From an uncultured Christensenellaceae bacterium (GTDB lineage: Bacteria; Bacillota; Clostridia; Christensenellales; CAG-314): DNA of 23,319 nucleotides. This document shows, piece after piece, positions 22,112-23,319 of the stretch (within the stretch, counting starts at the first letter, position 1; each line of letters begins with the position of its first letter). A program made the position numbers and the translations under genes. Below the pieces are notes generated by a model. The model did no database searches. It was not told where the DNA came from and was given only the letters and a program-made list of their open reading frames with translations. The DNA lies in NCBI GenBank assembly GCA_910586905.1, contig CAJUIV010000021.1, positions 1-23,319 of the forward strand, read 5' to 3'.

Positions 22112-22912
22112 TTATAATGCGTATAAAAACTCTCTTAACACCAGTGCAGATAAAATTGTCATTTCACTATTATCTTGTAAAAAGTTATACAATTTATTTC
22201 GTCCTTTTATATATAAAACGCCGTCCACTATTGCAATTCTTATTACTTCTTTTTGACAATCAGTATCAATAGGACTAGTGAGCGTCGCGATTGCATCTTC
22301 AAACTGGTCGTTTTGATGACCTCCAAAATCCGTTAAAAACTTCGCTTCTGCAATAACATATTTGTTGTTGAATTTAGCTATAAAATCCAATCCTTTATTC
22401 TTCCTTGTATAGCCCAAATACTTTATTGCAAATTCTTTCATTCTATGGTCTGATGAAAGCAAAATGGCATTTTCATTTGCCGCAAGAAATTCATTTTCCG
22501 TTTCGCATATTTTACAACCCAACACTCCCGATTTCAGCCAATTTTTAAACATCGGTCCCATCTGTCTATTAGTTTCTTTAGGTTCCGTACACCTGTCAAG
22601 AATAACGTCTAACCCCATTGCATATAAATTACCGGCAATTCTGTTAATTGTGTTTGGGTTACGGTCTATAGATGATTTATCTCTACGGAGAAAAGGTACG
22701 TAGCTGTCTTTGAGAGGAAATAACTCAAGTTTTAATAACTCTTTAACCAATGCTGCATTGTCTTTATTTGCAAAATGCCGTTCAATCGAATTACAACTTT
22801 CGTTCGATATTACTCTGCGTATATTAGGTGATATTGGATAAACTTTATAAAGTTCATCCAAATAATTTCTTTGATTTGCAAAATCAACGCTTAATTCCGT
22901 CCAATAATTCAT
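22112..22912 (-). CDS. Type II restriction endonuclease (PD-(D/E)xK)
   Basis: This 266-aa protein carries a PD-(D/E)xK core: GLDFIAKFNNKYVIAEAKF, with D176, E189 and K191 as metal and catalytic residues. It is followed by GGHQNDQFEDAI (197-208), a block shared by a group of type II enzymes. Helical N-terminal segments (SIERHFANKDNAALVKELLK) and a short C-terminal strand-helix part (VDGVLYIKGRNKLYNFLQDN) surround it. The protein would cut double-stranded DNA at the site its partner methylates. ATG 22912 has GGAG 8 nt upstream and a good promoter. It is the first gene of the pair, and both genes are AT-richer than the chromosomal genes to the left, which suggests transfer. I think of a Tsp45I-like family but cannot confirm it. 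Confidence 0.8.
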   Translation of the reverse strand: MNYWTELSVDFANQRNYLDELYKVYPISPNIRRVISNESCNSIERHFANKDNAALVKELLKLELFPLKDSYVPFLRRDKSSIDRNPNTINRIAGNLYAMGLDVILDRCTEPKETNRQMGPMFKNWLKSGVLGCKICETENEFLAANENAILLSSDHRMKEFAIKYLGYTRKNKGLDFIAKFNNKYVIAEAKFLTDFGGHQNDQFEDAIATLTSPIDTDCQKEVIRIAIVDGVLYIKGRNKLYNFLQDNSEMTILSALVLREFLYAL

Positions 22913-22940
22913 AATTTTTCTCCAAAGTACTATTTATATA

Positions 22941-22969
22941 ATTTTAACACATCGATTATCATTTATCAA
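22941..22969 (-). promoter_or_regulatory. Promoter of the restriction-modification operon
   Basis: Minus strand TTGATA (22964-22969) and TAAAAT (22941-22946) are 17 bp apart, about 28 bp before the endonuclease ATG. Confidence 0.65.
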
Positions 22970-22991
22970 CAACTTCTTACGTTTAATATTC

Positions 22992-23007
22992 AGAACTCAT
23001 GTGTTCT
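22992..23007. promoter_or_regulatory. Near-palindrome upstream of the restriction promoter
   Basis: AGAACTCATGTGTTCT is symmetric at 14 of 16 positions and sits 22 bp upstream of the -35 box. It could be a regulator site; no controller gene is seen next to the pair. Confidence 0.3.
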
Positions 23008-23036
23008 CAATTTGATTTGCTTACTGCGCTTTCTCA

Positions 23037-23120
23037 CAGGCTCGTTGGTTATATAATCTACAACAAAAAAAACACTAATCTCTGACGACTAGTGTTTTTG
23101 GCTCCCCCAGTTGGACTCGA
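23037..23120. repeat. Direct repeat, first copy (tRNA end plus terminator)
   Basis: This stretch, from CAGGCTCGTTGGTTATATAA onward, is repeated 200 bp to the right at 23237-23319. The only difference is one A in the A-run. The repeat includes the tRNA-like 3' end and its terminator hairpin. Confidence 0.9.
23063..23099 (-). terminator. Terminator behind the tRNA 3' end
   Basis: AACACTA (23071-23077) and TAGTGTT (23090-23096) form a stem flanked by an A-run and a T-run, so it works on both strands. The second repeat has the same hairpin at 23270-23295. Confidence 0.8.
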
Positions 23121-23128
23121 ACCAACGT
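23099..23128 (-). pseudogene. 3' fragment of a tRNA (T-arm, acceptor and CCA)
   Basis: On the minus strand this reads GTTGG-TTCGAGT-CCAAC (T stem and loop), TGGGGGA (acceptor strand), discriminator G and CCA. The matching 5' acceptor strand TCCCCCA is not found upstream, so it is only the 3' part. The T-arm and G discriminator would suit tRNA-Asn, but without an anticodon this is a guess. Confidence 0.65.
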
Positions 23129-23236
23129 CCCGCCTTTGGCTTTGCCTCGCCCGCTTTGGCTACGCAATCCCCACAGGGGATATGCGTTTAACGCGTCGCG
23201 CCCTTTGTGCGCTTTCAACTTCGTTGAAATGCTGCG
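23121..23236. other. Hairpin-rich spacer between the two repeats
   Basis: Several small perfect dyads follow each other: ATCCCC-ACA-GGGGAT, GCGTTTAACGC, and TTTCAAC-TTC-GTTGAAA. No open reading frame or tRNA body is seen here. Confidence 0.5.
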
Positions 23237-23319
23237 CAGGCTCGTTGGTTATATAATCTACAACAAAAAAACACTAATCTCTGACGACTAGTGTTTTTGG
23301 CTCCCCCAGTTGGACTCGA
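23237..23319. repeat. Direct repeat, second copy, cut by the window end
   Basis: This copy is identical to 23037-23120 except for one A and ends in the tRNA T-loop at the last base. On the minus strand the tRNA 3' end is 23298-23319, so the complete tRNA gene, or a further repeat, should begin beyond the right edge. Confidence 0.85.

Noticed and set aside
23099..23236. A complete tRNA gene
   Set aside because: The T-arm and acceptor 3' strand are clear but no matching 5' acceptor strand, D-arm or anticodon arm can be found upstream.

Overview
The window looks like a chromosomal segment of an uncultured gut-type Bacillota (Clostridia-like). Reasons: AGGAGG-type ribosome sites, sigma-A promoters, a Gram-positive-type LexA box, a DUF421/YetF protein, a sporulation-type polysaccharide deacetylase, and phage head proteins that resemble those of clostridial phages. 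Lineage is inferred from gene style only. Most genes are on the minus strand.

Positions 1-10,400 hold the remains of a tailed-phage genome read on the minus strand. From the right they are: a sigma-region-4-like late regulator with a LexA-type box, the large terminase, a small terminase-like protein, a Cys-rich small protein, the portal, a scaffold and the major capsid protein. Head-tail connectors and tail genes are missing. In their place is a 2.6-kb block with a WYL-domain regulator, an unknown protein and a calcineurin-like phosphatase. Beyond it the phage resumes with the out-of-frame 3' end of a lost gene and a tail-collar protein. The phosphatase frame runs on into that phage remnant, so the junction can be placed near position 787.

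Positions 9,100-12,660 hold two plus-strand, lineage-type envelope proteins. Each has a signal peptide, SH3-like repeats and a C-terminal membrane anchor. One sits inside the phage late region.

Positions 12,660-15,210 hold the most interesting unit, a compact toxin/immunity-like module. An XRE repressor (plus strand) faces a minus-strand operon across a palindrome-rich operator. The operon holds a frameshifted small gene, an ORF fragment, and a 193-aa protein that joins a MuF/SPP1-gp7-type Cys/His cluster to a DUF6883-like C-terminal domain. After these come two tandem copies of a double-SH3 (DUF4926-like) gene and the first codons of a third, repeated every 495 bp. Each copy is linked to the next by a 25-codon micro-ORF whose start and stop overlap its neighbours.

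Positions 15,300-20,500 carry ordinary chromosomal genes: an SSB with two OB folds, a PdaB-like deacetylase, a DUF421 protein, a GltS-type glutamate/sodium symporter and a PlsC-type acyltransferase with an added zinc ribbon. Positions 21,000-22,950 carry a visibly AT-richer type II restriction-modification pair. The window ends in direct repeats, 200 bp apart, that contain the 3' end of a tRNA and its terminator. This looks like an integration (att) site or a repeat-limited assembly end.
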